Positions 37,331 to 49,722 of a DNA stretch of 64,000 bases are shown in pieces. The stretch covers positions 13,971,265 through 14,035,264 of the forward strand of contig CAJINV010000001.1 in NCBI GenBank assembly GCA_905178155.1, read 5' to 3'. Below the pieces are notes generated by a model. The model was not told the DNA's origin and made no database searches. It saw only the letters and a list, made by a program, of their open reading frames with translations. Positions within the stretch are counted from its first letter, which is position 1; each line of letters begins with the position of its first letter. The translations under genes were made by a program, and so were the position numbers. This DNA is from Amoebophrya sp. A120. Taxonomy: Eukaryota > Sar > Dinophyceae > Syndiniales > Amoebophryaceae.

Positions 37331-40300
37331 TTAGAGTTCGAAGAAGTTCCAGACACACACGCTCGCGTCAGCGCCGGTCGTGACGATTTGTCGCATGTCG
37401 GGTGACCAGACAACGGACGTAACCGGCCCGGAGTGCCCCTCGAGCTGCGAAATCTTTTCGCTGGTTTCTAGATCGAAAACGAAGAGAAACCCGTCCTCAC
37501 TTCCGGCGGCGACATACTGCCCGCTCGGCGAGACTTCCACGCAGAGGTATTTGCAATTTCGCTCGTGGAAGCAGCCCACCGGATCTGCCACGTCAATGTC
37601 CCAGAAAAGAAGGCGTCCGTCGAGACCTGCCGAAAGGAGAGCATTTGTTTCTTTTCAAAGACATTTACCAAGAGCAAGGAGGACCACGCACACATATTAG
37701 CATAAGCAGAGGCAGTCGCTGCACTGTACTAAACTTCTGCTATCAACAACATCATGGGATTAGTTTCCTTCTACCGCAGCTGACGACTTCGCGTTCACAG
37801 TCTTTCCTCTGCGACAGTCCGGTCACGTTGCTGTTGGGCGTTGTTCGCTGCACGATAGACTTGTTGAGTTTGACGTCGTACGTGACCTGAGTATGTTGTA
37901 GATATAATTTCTTGATGCCGTGCCACTGGAACATCCCCGAAGTGGTAGGTGGAAACATGAAACTCGGGCAAAACCGAAGACAAAACCACAGGTACAAAAC
38001 TAGCTGTACGATGAATCTGTCCTCGCTGCCGGAGTGGAAGAGGTGTGGTCTCTCGATGTCGAGTTGCAAATCCGTAATGGGTTTCCTGTGCACGTTATCA
38101 AATGTAAAAATGTCTGGGTCTGGAAGAATGCGCGATGTGTCATGCAGCTTTTCTATGACCCATGCGGTCTGGAATGCAGGACCTAGCATGACAGATTCTG
38201 TGCGATCTTTCTCATGCCTATCCTGCATGAGAAACTGCCTCCCGACTTTGTCAGAACTGGACGACTTTTGGTAATCATGCAACACAGATTTTTGCATGCT
38301 TCAGATTTAGCATGACAAGTTCGCATTCTTCCAGACCCAGACATTTTTGCATTTGATACACGTGGTACTGCGCCAGTAGTTCTCTGGTTCTTCGGTGCCA
38401 CATATCCAGGAAAAAACACCCATCCCCATCCAATTTGTCATGCAAAACGTGCATAATTTCCACTATTTGTCATGCAAAAAATGGACAATAGACAATAGAC
38501 ACCCAAAATAGCTCGTAGAACCCTGTCAACTTCCACCAAGTGAAACATCACTGGTGAGGTGAGCCCAGGGCCCCTGGAGGTGAGAAACGAGGGTGGCACC
38601 TATAGTCGACCATACCAACTGGTCAACCAGGAAATGAGGAAGTGGGTAAGGAACACAAATGTCCCGGGATAACAAAAACTGAATATCCCGCACAACCTCT
38701 GCCAACCACTGCCCTCGAATTCACAAATGAAAAGGCTGAAAGCCAATTCAACTCCGGCTACTCTTCCCGAAGCAAGCTCAACCACCTCCCACCAAGAGCG
38801 AGCAACGGGGCAATGCCCTGAGGGACCGTTGAGAATCTCCCCAACGCAAACGTCATATAGCTTCAGCTCTAAGAGGCTGGCTGACGAATGAAAACGCACA
38901 CCTCCGGCTGCAGCGGCACAGACCAGAGGGGCAGGGGCATAGGAAGAATCGAACCGCACAACCAACTCGACCCAGGTAACCCAGAGAACCAAGGCCCTGG
39001 AACTCTGGGGACCAAGCACAACAGGAGGAGCAAAGCAAGGAAGGAGGAAAACCACCAGTCAAGAAGCACAACGGGCAGCAAGGTGAAGATCCGCAGCAGT
39101 CCGAAGACCACCCGATCTCAGGGCAACACACCTTGAAGCGCGAGGCCGCGAGACCTGCCGAACGCCTTGAAGGAAACCCCAGGGTCCAAGCGAACGACGA
39201 TGGCAAACCACCAACCCGACCTACTACCCGAGTGTGCCGGGGACGTGGAATCAGACAGGGCAGGATTATCACGCAACGGGAGTCACCCACCAAATCCTAT
39301 CCACGACCTCACTGAGATGGAGGCGAGAACGGTCTTGCTGGAGGGGAAACTGGCGAAGTATGTTGACCACACCACCGAACACTCACACCCGCTAGTCCGG
39401 AAACCGCCTCCCTGCAACAGATCGCAGCCGCACGACGACGAGCACCCGCGAAGGTCTGGAGCGCAGGCATATAAGTACCGACCACATAGCGGGCATCTTT
39501 ATATCAAGGCTGACCTCTCGCATTTGGGAGGCCGCGCCGCACACATTTGGGGGCGATCGGACCAGGGCTCATTTGGCCCTGCCTCAGCCTTGATATAAAG
39601 GAATAGCATAGCGAAAGATTCCAGCCGTCTGCGACGTGGAGTTGATGGCCACGACCGGCGAATCCCCTTGGACATCCTGCGGCCGGCACTTGTCGCACAC
39701 TGTAGATCACTGCAACCACAACAGATCTCGAGGAACCACCGCGCCGTAGGCAGGAGAAGCTGTGTCCAGGCCCGATTTGATCACACCGACAAGCCGCTGC
39801 AACACGAAGCACCCTCTGCAGGCAAAGGCGTCACAAACGTAAAACGAGGCCGGAGCCAGCGCAGACGGTCCGAGTACGATGATGAGCCTGAGATCAGTAT
39901 TTGAGTATTGGGCACTTAGAATGAGAGGAGATCGCAAAATATGTTGCGGACACCGCTATCCACAACCAGAACAGCTAGAAGCGAAGCAAGCAGGTTCAGA
40001 GACATGCAAATGAAAATACGAATTTTTAAATTTAATTTTAATGCATGAAAAACAGGAAGCAAAGAAGGAAAATATGGTAAGAGTCCCTGATCTCCCAAGC
40101 AACAGGGCGCTCCGCTAGTGTGCGCGGCATCCTCGTGGACCGGAGATGGAAACGCGCCGGCAATCCGCGACGAGTGCTCCGACCCCAACGCAACGCGCCA
40201 GTTTGCGGATTGTATCTGCCGATCGAAAGGCTAGAGCGCATCGCCACTGATGCGGAGCTGTCCCCTTTGCTTCGTTACGCTACGTGTGACCGAGGAGAGA

Positions 40301-42764
40301 AAACGCGTCGCGTAGCTTGAACGGCATTTCCAAGCGAAGGAAGCGCGTGTTGATTTTACAGGTCACTCCAAGAGGAGGAGCTCGCGCAGAGCCGACCCGT
40401 ACTCCGAGATGAAGAAGTCGCGCAAGTTACTCTGAGAGGAGAAGCTCGTGCTAGGTAAGCCCGCATTTACTCCGAGAGGAAAAGCTCGCGCACGTTACTC
40501 CGAGAAGGAGAAGGCTCTCGCAAGTCAAAATGCTCGCCGCCGCTGGTGACAGAAGAAGAACCGGGCGAAACACCCGCCGGCACCACCGAAGCATTTTGCG
40601 CACGTGCGCGCTTCAGGTGGAGGGCAGATGATTCCTCATTTTTGTTTTGTTTTGATTTACTAGGAAATTGGATGGGTGTTTTTTCCTGGATACCACACGC
40701 GACAATAGCAGTCTTCACCGCCAGTCACGATGAACTGGGCCCATTCCTTAATTGCCGTGATCTTCCCCCGGTGGGCATTGGCGATTTCCCAACTCGGCGC
40801 GATGTTCTGCGCGCGTCTAGACAACCGGAAAGCGCGCATAAAGCTGTCCTCGCACCCGACCAGAATCTCGTCCTCCACCTCGCTGACACAGGCGCAGAGA
40901 ATCGGGCTCTGTAGTAGAGTAGTAGAGTTGGTATGTTCATACTCATAGCCTCGCCCGGGGCTGTCAAAGCAATCGTAGGTAAAAACGATGCTCGACATGA
41001 TCAAATAAACTACCCGACAAAGCAGTTGCACTACGTACACGTAGCGTATTAAAGTGCGCTCATACCTTTATTCTGACGCTCTGCAAATGCGAGTAGTCGG
41101 AAAGGTCCCAAAGAAACATCTCCCCGGCGGTGCTGACGGTGACCATAGCTTCGCTGTCCTTTGCCCCAAAGCATGCCATTGCTGCGTCAAACTGTGATAT
41201 TCAAACGATTTTTGTTGTGGAGGTTCGAAGACATTAGATAGAGGCTGCAGTTGTGAGAGTCATGCTCATGCAAAACTACGAGGCATGCGCAAATCCAAAT
41301 CCTGATGCTGAGGCGAAGAAAAAAATCATACTGTGTGCGCTGCGGAGTGAAGCGTTGTGGTCAAATCCTTCGTCAGACACCTCCAGAGTTTGCCGTTCTT
41401 GGTGCTAACCAAAACCTCTTTCGCGTCCGCACTCAGAGTGACGCTCACGCAGGGGGCTTCTAGTATATTCTCGACGGTCATGTCCCAATGAGTCTGGTTT
41501 CAAATTTATTTTTTCTCTGTGTATCATCTTCGACAAAGAGGACATTGGCATGGAAATTGATTATACGGCTCGATTGACCTTCACCTTCGCACTCTCTCTC
41601 TCAAAAGCGATGGTTTTTGTTTTGCAGAAGTGAAAAACATAGTAAAGCAGGTGCTACTTCAAAACTTACATCTGAGCCCTTGACTCGCTTGACTTTTCCG
41701 TCTCCTCCAGTGAGAATGATTGTCGTCTCGTCCAGCATGGTCATTCCAGTTACGCCACCGTTGACGATCGGCAAGGAGCAGCGGAATACCCTAGGTTTTG
41801 TTTGGTTGGAGTCCTGGTCGCTAATTAGTGGACCGAAGAAAAACTGCACGAAAAGAATGCATCATTATCGATCGAAAAGTAAAACGCACTTGTTGGTCAA
41901 GTTGAAGACGCAGAGGTCGCCTGCCGCAGTGCCGGTGATTAACTGGTCCCCCTGGATGAGGCCGCACGTGTGTTTTCGATGAAGCCCCGAGGGTGGGAGC
42001 TGGAACTTCGCCGTTTCCAGCAAGTAGCTCATTGATCGGATGTCGAAGATCAAATCGTGCATCAGGACCTCGGACTCGTACGTGGTGCACAGAAGGTAGC
42101 TTGGGTATCGATTATTGGCATTTGGGGGAACCACTTCGCCCCAACATACCATGTGGCAAACCGTCTCGGTTTGGCGGTCGTATCTGGGAAGGTGAAAGTT
42201 GTAGGAATCGATGGTTCAGCTTCACTCCCGCGCATTATAGCAGTCGAGCTGGACCTTTTTGAAAACACAACCCCATACTCATCAACGAGTACATCATTGC
42301 GCAACAAGCACCATATACACGACTTCCCCCGTTGTGACGTCCCAGATTAAGATCCGCGCATTTGCGCCGGTGCCGCAGAGGAACCGTCCGTCGGGTGAGA
42401 AGGCTAAGCAGATCACGGATCCGGTGAAGCCACCAAAATCCTTGTAGATGGTTCTCTGTTCCTCGTCCCACACAATGACGGGGGCGATTTGCCCTTTTCT
42501 TCTCTCCGACCCCCGCTGCCCAGAGGCGATCATTTTTCCGTTGCGCGACGTGGTGATGGCGGAGACCTCCGCGTCGTGGGCACGGAGGAAGTCCTGGTTG
42601 TGAGGGTTCCGCAGATCCTCCATAACCACGCAACAACCCACCGGGTAGATGTAGACATCGCGTCTGGCTGGATGCAACACCACGGTGTTCGGAAACCGGT
42701 TCGTCAGCCCGCATAGGTGTTCGAGCTCCACGGCCGCCGCCGGCTTTTTCGTTTCCTCCGCCAT
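37331..42764 (-). CDS. CFAP52: CFAP52 (WDR16), ciliary WD-repeat protein
   Basis: An axonemal doublet-microtubule inner protein in other ciliates and animals. ATG 42764. Exons: 42764-42319, 42183-41886, 41843-41670, 41493-41332, 41191-41066, about 40941-40693, 38397-38359, 38090-38001, 37886-37775, 37626-37331; about 663 residues against about 620 in human. The N-terminus aligns with CFAP52 (ELEHLCGL, IYPVGCCVVMEDL, FLRAHDAEVSAI, MIASGQ). WD blades recur, for example FLCGTGANARILIWD, MFLWDLSD, IANAHRGKITAI with VTGGEDCYCRVW, and the terminal GHSGPVTSVVWSPDMRQIV. Most introns are GT-AG. Two are introners (38403-40692 and 38096-38358) removed exactly at 5-bp repeats, isolating a 39-nt exon that encodes HRRTRELLAQYHV. 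Exact removal of the 2.29-kb element preserves the blade-ending Trp of CRVW. The acceptor of exon 6 is uncertain (40941 or about 40962). Confidence 0.9.
38096..38358. mobile_element. Introner element, family A, in CFAP52 (263 bp)
   Basis: Left end TATCAAATGTAAAAATGTCT, right end complementary ending ...GCATTTGATA (one T-to-C difference inside). Target-site duplication CACGT at 38091-38095 and 38359-38363. Exact excision joins QYHV to HRKPITDLQ. In gene sense the potential canonical donor inside the repeat is GC (AAAT|GCAAAA) instead of GT. The GCATGACA 8-mer occurs at least three times inside. Confidence 0.92.
39497..39600. repeat. 104-bp palindromic unit with 17-bp inverted ends
   Basis: CTTTATATCAAGGCTGA at 39497-39513 and its exact complement at 39584-39600 enclose about 70 bases. 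It could be a small nested insertion or a strong hairpin. No flanking direct repeat is clear. Confidence 0.8.
40364..40530. repeat. Degenerate tandem array, about 28-40 bp period, five copies
   Basis: Core TACTCCGAGAGGAAAAGCTC with variants at about 40364, 40400, 40428, 40468 and 40497. It lies 160 bp inside the right end of the giant element. Confidence 0.75.
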
Positions 42765-43436
42765 GGGGGGCGGCGATTTCACTGATTCTTCGAGAGAACA
42801 AAGCAGTAATGCAGAAGCAAAGCTCCGGGGCCCCTCATGAGGAGCTTGGCATCGTTTCTCGGTCGGTCTGCGCGGCGTCGAGGCCGCTATTGAAGCTGCC
42901 TCTGTGCCGCCTACCGCAAGAGTGTTGCTTTGGCTTTGTGAATTATATTGATTTCATTTACTGCGATGAGTGTGCTTTTTACTTTTAGGTCGTATTTATC
43001 GATCGATCTACTTTCAGTACACCACACACTTGAAAATTTTTGCAACTCTCGTCCGCGTGCGTCGTTTACTGAAGTTCCTTTTCCACTCGTCACCTCTTGA
43101 TTGCAGGGTCCTGCTTCCATCCCTTGATTGCATTGCGGTACAACGCTCCTTACGGTTGATTGCGACTCAACATTGGCGAGAAACCAAAAAAGAAAAACTC
43201 AACATCACGGAAAAATAATTCCGAGAAAAGAGCAGCTCAGAATCAGAAAACAGACGATGAACCTGTCATGCAGGAGGAGAACCCCAGCTCCAGGTACTGC
43301 CACTTATGCTACGTTGATACGCTCTTTCGTCTTTTTTCTTCTTGCGCGTCAACGAAAAAGTCAAATCCAACAGGTGTCGCTCGACAACCCCTATTGAATC
43401 CTTCTCACGCAAGAAGTTGTGAGAGAACAACCAACA
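42765..43436. other. Spacer, possibly with a terminal exon of the next gene
   Basis: No independent gene. An acceptor-like CATGACAG at about 43279 follows the recurring 8-mer and could give the next gene a short last exon (SSSVF then stop). Otherwise nothing is seen. Confidence 0.4.
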
Positions 43437-45536
43437 TCAGCCCAACGAGGAAGTCCCAACATCAGCCACGTTGCACCTACCGCTCAGGGCCTGATCTAGT
43501 GCCTCGATTTCTCGGGACAGGCGTATCTCCTCGTCCACTTCGTACTGGCTTTGGTACAGCTGCGCGCGCTGGATTTGCTGCTTCACTCCCTGCCACCAGT
43601 AGCTCGGTTCTATCCAGTCGGACGATGACGAACCCGCACTTTGTAGTATGTGTGAAGTCCCTGCCCCGACGCCACGTGATGCCAGAGACCCAGTGGGCGA
43701 GCTACGCCGGGCCCCTCCATCCGTTTCGAGCGGCGGTGGCGTGGCGCGAGCCGCAGAACGACGGCCGCTCAAGTGGTCACGTCGCCGCTCCCAGGCGCCT
43801 CTTGTCGGACGGCCAGCAGAGGAAGATACCGTGTCGTGGCTCGAGGAAGCTTTCAGCCCGGATCCAGACTGGGTGCTCGGAGCGATCCGCATGGCCGACG
43901 AGGAGGAGACGAGCATTTGCAAGTCCTCGGGAAAGAATTCTCCGAGCTCGGTGCCACCTGGTTGTGCTTCGGCGGTTCCGTGAATATCCACCGTTGCTGT
44001 CGTTGACTGCCGTCGAATTCGGCGGACGCTCGGCGCGGTCTCGTGGGTAATGTCAACCGTGACGGAGGGCAGCTGCGAATCCGCGTCGTCGCGCACCGGG
44101 GCAAAGTTGTCTGTGTACACTTCCTTCCCGCCATGGATGTACGAACACCGTCCGTAGCGCGGTAACCGCACCGACCCTCCGCCTTTATTTGTTGCCGCTG
44201 CAGCGCCCGGTGCTCGAGGACTGCCAGGGCTGCCAAAAGGCTCGACTCCCGTCGTGGTGCGCTCTTTTATTGCGCTGAGCCGCGGGGGCGAGTGGTTGGC
44301 TCCTGTGACAAACGCGCACCCGTCGTGCGCGTAGGACTTTCGTATTGGCGGACCACCTGCAAGAACATCCGGGCTGCGGCTCGACCTCTGCATGTGCCGT
44401 CGCGCAGCCTCCTCGGTGGTACTTCCGGCGAAGGGCTGGTTGCGGTTGTGTGCCAGGTACCAGTTGTGGGATTTGCGCTTACTGCGCAATCCGTCGAACA
44501 GAAACCGCACCTCGACCAGTTCCTCATCCGCCTGCTTGGTGTACGGTTGCAGCAAGTCCCAGTTCTTTGTCGTCCTTGCTTCAGAAAGCGCTTGGGCGAA
44601 CTCGGGGTCCAGTTCCACGGGTGCCTGATTGAGCGCCCTCTCGCTTTGTTTCAGGCGGGGCTTCTGACCCGCCGCGCCAAAGGCCGGAGACTCGACAACG
44701 TTGTCGAGTCTGCAAGCCACCAGGGGGTGCTGCGGTCTCGTCCCCCGCCCACCTGCTCTCGTACCCCGCGTAGTAGTACCTGCTCCTGCGGCATTATAGG
44801 GGCGCGGCGGGCGGCCACGCCGACCGGGCTTGGGCACCGAAGCCAAGGTCCCGTAGGCCGGATCCATTTGGTATGCTGGTCCTCTGGCTCCAGCCGTACG
44901 ACTGCCCCGGGCCGTTCCTGTGCTGTCCTGGGCTGGGAGCAGTTGTCCTGCGGCCGGCGCGCCTTGCCGCGAGGACGCGGTCGAACTGGAGGAAGCGAGG
45001 GCCCCGCTCACCAGCCGCGGACTGGCCTGTCCGGCGCTCCGGCTGCGACGCACACTGGCCGCGCCCCGAATCTGCGCCAGGAGCTCTCCGGGCGTTTTTG
45101 GTCGGGCCAGCGCCACGTCCCCGACCGCGGCGGATTTGCTGGTGGGCGAGACCGAGACCGTTTCTCCGTAGGTCAGCGTAGTCGGGCTGCCAAGGTGCAT
45201 CTCGCCGGCGCCGTCCCAGTGGTCGGCCACGCGGAAAACGCCTCCGTCCGCAGGCACGACGCTAGCCCCACCTGGCGGAATGGTTGTGTTATAGTCCGCG
45301 GCACGAAACGGGGCGGGCTTGTTCGCCACATCGATAAAGGTCGCATCAATCACTTCGAGTTTCGCTTGCTCCAAGTAGTGGCGGCAAAGCTCCGCGATCG
45401 TGAAGACGCGCGCAACTCCGTCGGACTGAATGAAATGAAAACCCGCAATTTTTGAAGGATCGCGCTCGAGGTTGCGACGTTTGATTTTTGTTTTGAGCAG
45501 TTTAGAGAGAAAAGACCGACTCGTCTCGTCCTTCAT
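43437..45536 (-). CDS. Hypothetical Ser/Arg-rich protein, about 690 residues
   Basis: Function not recognised. The ATG at 45536 lies 7 bases after the stop of the DENN gene on the same strand. The N-terminal 110 residues look folded and basic (FLSKLLKTKIKRRNLERD, VFTIAELCRHYLEQAKLEVID). The middle is Gly/Ala/Ser/Arg-rich. A better-ordered segment is at about 330-420 (FAQALSEARTTKNWDLLQPY, SHNWYLAHNRNQPFAG) with KSYAHDGCAFVTGANHSPPR. The C-terminus is a short helix (YQSQYEVDEEIRLSREIEALDQAL). The frame ends at 43437, but a donor GTAGGT after QALSG (about 43484) with an acceptor at about 43279 would give a different five-residue tail. It could also be the 3' part of the DENN transcript by a splice I could not define. 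Confidence 0.55.
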   Translation of the reverse strand: MKDETSRSFLSKLLKTKIKRRNLERDPSKIAGFHFIQSDGVARVFTIAELCRHYLEQAKLEVIDATFIDVANKPAPFRAADYNTTIPPGGASVVPADGGVFRVADHWDGAGEMHLGSPTTLTYGETVSVSPTSKSAAVGDVALARPKTPGELLAQIRGAASVRRSRSAGQASPRLVSGALASSSSTASSRQGAPAAGQLLPAQDSTGTARGSRTAGARGPAYQMDPAYGTLASVPKPGRRGRPPRPYNAAGAGTTTRGTRAGGRGTRPQHPLVACRLDNVVESPAFGAAGQKPRLKQSERALNQAPVELDPEFAQALSEARTTKNWDLLQPYTKQADEELVEVRFLFDGLRSKRKSHNWYLAHNRNQPFAGSTTEEAARRHMQRSSRSPDVLAGGPPIRKSYAHDGCAFVTGANHSPPRLSAIKERTTTGVEPFGSPGSPRAPGAAAATNKGGGSVRLPRYGRCSYIHGGKEVYTDNFAPVRDDADSQLPSVTVDITHETAPSVRRIRRQSTTATVDIHGTAEAQPGGTELGEFFPEDLQMLVSSSSAMRIAPSTQSGSGLKASSSHDTVSSSAGRPTRGAWERRRDHLSGRRSAARATPPPLETDGGARRSSPTGSLASRGVGAGTSHILQSAGSSSSDWIEPSYWWQGVKQQIQRAQLYQSQYEVDEEIRLSREIEALDQALSGRCNVADVGTSSLG

Positions 45537-45542
45537 GAAGAA

Positions 45543-48500
45543 TTAGCACAATGCATCAATCACACGAAAGATGGGCGTGAAACTTCCTCGTCCTTGTTCC
45601 TCGAACAAAACAGAAACAAACATCAATACCCCCAGCGCCTCGATTTTCAAACTGAAGTAGAGGTGCAAAACCCAGTACAAGTCTGGCGCGGTCAGCTTCA
45701 GTGTGTCTGAGCGCAATTGTGCCAGGTCCTCGTCCTCCAGTCGTGCCAAGACCTGGCGGAAACTGCGGTAGACGAAGACACGGCGGCCCTTCGGGGAGCT
45801 TGGCACCGCGTTTTGTGGCACCTTCGAGGCCTCTGGGCTCAGTGTGAACGTCGGCGTGATCGTTTTCCCCCGTGCGAAAATCGTCAGCGGCTCCTGCGCG
45901 GGCGCCAGGGGTGCGCGTGCCGCTTCGCGCAAGACTTCCCAGAAAGGCAGCTCCCCAACTTCGGAGATCCCCGAGAGGCAACTGTACACTCGGAAGCGGC
46001 AATCCTCGTCAAGTTTTGGATCTGTGACGGAAGTGGCAGCTCCTGCTCGTGTCGTGGTTCGCCGGTTGGTGCGGGGTGATTTTGCGGAGGCCGCGCTGTC
46101 CTCGTCCTTGGTACTCAAATCCCCGGTCGTCATACTGCCGCGTGTACGGCGCCCAGTTGAGCCGCGCGGAGTCGTGGAGCTTTGTGACTTTCGCGGAGAC
46201 GTGGACGTTGCGGGACCGGTGCCTGCCATCGCAGGTCCGGGCTGGGCGATGGGCCGCGGGTCCTCACAGAGGACCTGCATCACGCGCTGAAATAGGGACA
46301 GTTTGCCGACGGCGAGCCGCTTCTTCTGGAAGTACGCCCTGGAGGGAGACAGTTGTAGAATGATCTTTATTGCGATGATCTTAGCGATCCACTTTTCAGA
46401 ATAGCATCTTCATCGACCCCAACTTCCAAACTCTTACAAAACAACAACAAGAAAAGTCAAAAGTTACTTCATCGAGTCGCAGAAGAGTTCCGCCGCACTG
46501 GTGGGGAGTTTGTGAGTCGCCGCCACATCGTGAAAATCCCGAGTATAACTTTCCCGGTCAGGGGGTGCTTCCAGTAAAGCGACGGCGCTGCTGAGAACGG
46601 TCGCGGGCTCGCCCGACGATTGCCGTGTCCCGGTGAGGTTCAAATGCAGGAAGGCGTGGCACGAGCTCCGAATTGACAGGAAGCTGTCTGAGGGCAACAC
46701 ACAGGCGAGCTGCGAGGTCAGGGGCGTTACCGTTCGTGTTGATGTCACTGCGTTGTTTTCAGCGGCGCCTCGCGGCGAGTTTACATCCTTGCTGTCCGGA
46801 GGAGTGAGATGCTTTGATGAATTTCCAGTACCACCAGTAATGGCCGCAGCGATGTTGTCGTCGTGTACAAAGGCCGGCTTCGCGGCCAGTATGGTGTGCT
46901 GCGGTTCGTGCATGGCCTCGATCCAGCCGCGCAACGAATCGGAGAGCCGGGAGCTCGAGCTTCCACTCTGCGCGTCGTAGTCCGCCTGTCGCTCGCGATA
47001 ACGCTCACACAAATCGTGCAGTATTCGCGACCGCGTGCTCGTCCCTACGACCGCCTCAGTGAGAAAGTGCTCCCATGCGTTGGATTCCAGAAACGACGCG
47101 ATCAGAACGCGGAGCTGCTGCGCATCGTCGGTGGAACTGACCAGGTGTGGGGGCCGAAGTTTCTCCAGAAATTTCTCGTCATCGAACGAGAAGCGGACCG
47201 TTTGGTTAGCCGCGGAACTCGGGCGCTTACCGGAGGAGGTGGTTTCCACACTTTTCACCAGGTAATCGCTGTAGTTCCAAAACAAACGCAGGGTGGCCTC
47301 CAAAAACGTCGCAATTAGCTTCGACCGGACACGCGTCTCGTCCTGGCTGCTGTTGCCGCGAAAGGAGCCGTCCGTGCGATCCGTCTGCGCTGCGGACGAC
47401 GGCTGAGAGGATTGAATTCAATTCATTCAAATTATACGTCAAAGGTTTATCGTGTGGGGGGCATAGTTACAGAATCAAGCTTTCATTTAAGTTGAAAAAA
47501 TTCTCCTACTTCTTGGTGACATGAAAAACACAAAAATAACGCATCAGAAGTTAATACTTGCTTCTAACCTCAGCGGGCGAGAGCGCCGGAGCGTTGGTGG
47601 TCGCTGCGTGGTTCAACAAGTGGCAGTGATTCCATTGGTTCTGCGCTGCGGTGCCGCCCGCCCCACTCCGTTCGTGCAACGCTGCGTTCCGGAGCTGCGC
47701 TTGAAAGAAGCGCAGGAAGCTCTCCGGGACGATAATTGGCATGCAGTCTTGGTACACACACGGCATGTTTTTGCTCGACGCGAACTCGTGCTGCTGCTCC
47801 CCCGCTTGCTGGTCTGCGGGCTGTTCTGGGTCCTGCTTGTTCATCGCGCTATTGCTCATAGCGTACGGAGCGTTAAAGGCCACCTCGTCGTTGTCCAAGT
47901 CGAACACCACGACGTCACTGGGACACGCCCGCACGATTGCCGTGATGCTGTCATGGTGCACGCCTACGAGGAAGGGGGTGGGGCATTCTAAAATGATCCA
48001 CATGTGCCGCGGCAGGGTCGGGATGTAGACGTGGTGCCACTGAAAGGGAAAGAGCAACGCCTTGACCGCTTCGGAGATCAGCGTGAGCAAGGAGAGCGAG
48101 CGCTTGGACGCGGCAAGCACGATCTTCTTCTCGGTGAGGAGCAGGAAGAACAGGTACACCAGGTTCTTCACGTTCAAACAGCCGAGTAGCGGCCGGAAGG
48201 TGAAGTCGCGGGCCAGCGACGCGGGGTCTAAGACGCTGTAATTCCGGAGGTGGTAGCCGAGCGAGAAGAGCGTCTGCGTGGACTTTGTGAAGGACAGCAG
48301 GTTGTTGTGCACGGTTGGGAGAGGGATCTCGTAGAGCAGATAGGCGAGGTTGTATGTGAGCAGGAAATCCCGTTGCTTGCCACCATCCTGCTGAAACAAC
48401 TGCTCCAGTTCCTGCATCACTGCAACTTGTTCACTATTCGTAGTACCAGTTGTACTTCTACCCGCGTGGTCCGAGGAACTGCGCTGATCCCGCTCCCCAG

Positions 48501-49221
48501 CCGATAGTGCGACTGCACTCGTGCTGGTGCTTCGCTTACTCGCACCCCCACCAGAAGCGGACGGCGTCGTGGCGAGACGCAGGAGTTCGGAGAGGAAATC
48601 CCGGCAGCCTTGCAGATACGGATATTTCGTGACCAGACAAATCGCTTTCGGCACGAACAGCGCGTCCGGGCTATCGGCCTGGTTCTCCGCCGTTTGCAGA
48701 CTCTGGTCGTTCTGTTCGTCTTCCGGTTGTAGCTCAATGAGGCTTCCATCGGCATCCCCACCGGTTCCGCCCCCACTGGTCGACGAGGACGCCCATCGCT
48801 TCAGGGATTGCCGGCGCCGCGAGGTGTACGGCAGCTTTTCGCTTTCGAAAGCCACCAAGCAGGTCACGTAGTAGTTGTCGTAGGTGGGCGTGGTCAGCAC
48901 GAAGCTGAACACGTAGGGCTCCAGGTCGGGTTTGCGCTTTGCCGAGGAGGCCGGAACGCCGCTGGGAAAGACGAAGTCAGGTATGTCCGGCAGCATCGGC
49001 GCAATGGGTCGGTCCGTGTAGTCTTTGCCGGGGAACCGGGCTTGCACCACAGGCTTGTACAACAAGCTCTGCTGTGCGTTTGAGCCGCCCCGCCGGCCCG
49101 CGGCTTTGGTCACCAAGGTTCCCTGGCCATCTCGTTGCAAACCGACAACCAGCAAGTAGTCGACCAGACGTTCTTCCACCGGTGATGGCGCGGCACTGGC
49201 GGACGAGGCGCCGCTCGCCAT
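45543..49221 (-). CDS. DENN-domain protein, putative Rab guanine-nucleotide exchange factor
   Basis: DENN proteins activate Rab GTPases in membrane traffic. ATG 49221; exons 49221-47569, 47402-46468 and 46338-45543 with GT-AG introns, 1,128 codons in phase. The tripartite domain is visible. uDENN: DFVFPSGVPA with VFSFVLTTPTYDNYYVTCLVAFE (about residues 90-140). cDENN: VYLFFLLLTEKKIVLAASK, LLTLISEAVKALLFPFQW, HVYIPTLPRHMWIILECPTPFLVGV (about 380-460). dDENN-like: IATFLEATLRLFWNYSDYLV then VLIASFLESNAWEHFL (about 575-680). The core is interrupted by Ser-rich insertions (for example after PYLQGCRDFLSELLRLA). The C-terminal 260 residues after the dDENN part have FRVYSCLSGISEVGELPFW and a helical end, unassigned. 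Which Rab it serves cannot be told. Confidence 0.85.
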
Positions 49222-49722
49222 TTTGTTTTTGAGGGAAGCTTGCTCCAACTGAAAAGTATAAAGTGGTTAACTTCACATAATTCACTTATTCTGTACTTTC
49301 ATATATGTGATTTCATTTCGAAAGAAACATCTTCTACGCCTACAAGTGAGCGAGGTCATACTACGACTCATGACGACTGCTGCAACTGCGGTAGTACATG
49401 CACTCCATCTTCTCCAACGCTTGTCCTGGTAGAGATAGTGAGCACAGTCAGCACAAAACTACTATCTCGGATAATGCGGCGCGGCTACTGCAAAGAAAAG
49501 AACACTAGATGCAGCTGCAGGTGCAAGCTCAATTTCTCCAGTGGTTGCCAGTGAAGACTGCGCAGCTGCTTCTCTTCCGCTTTTTCTTTTGACTGACATC
49601 ACAATATCGTGATTTTTTTTGGTCTTTTCGAGCGGTCAGCTCAAGAAAAGCTGTTGCTGTCTGCTGGTTCGACACAAGTGACAAACATCGGGGCAACAGC
49701 GGCCGGCGTAGCCAACACCACA
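49222..49722. other. Intergenic stretch, no gene seen
   Basis: Spacer between the DENN gene start and the stop of the next gene; short frames only. Confidence 0.45.

Larger units (their letters stand above)
38403..40692. mobile_element. Giant introner-like element, family C, in CFAP52 (2,290 bp)
   Basis: Left end TATCCAGGAAAAAACACCCA; the right end is its perfect complement over 23 bp (40670-40692). Target-site duplication CCACA at 38398-38402 and 40693-40697. Exact removal joins the codons of CRVW to HRRTREL. The interior holds no recognisable transposase; its open frames (for example 39167-39598 plus, 38600-39055 minus) show no known domain. It contains a short palindromic unit at 39497-39600 and a degenerate tandem array at 40364-40530, so it may be a composite. 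It is about nine times longer than the family A and B elements but has the same TATC...GATA termini and 5-bp duplication. Confidence 0.92.
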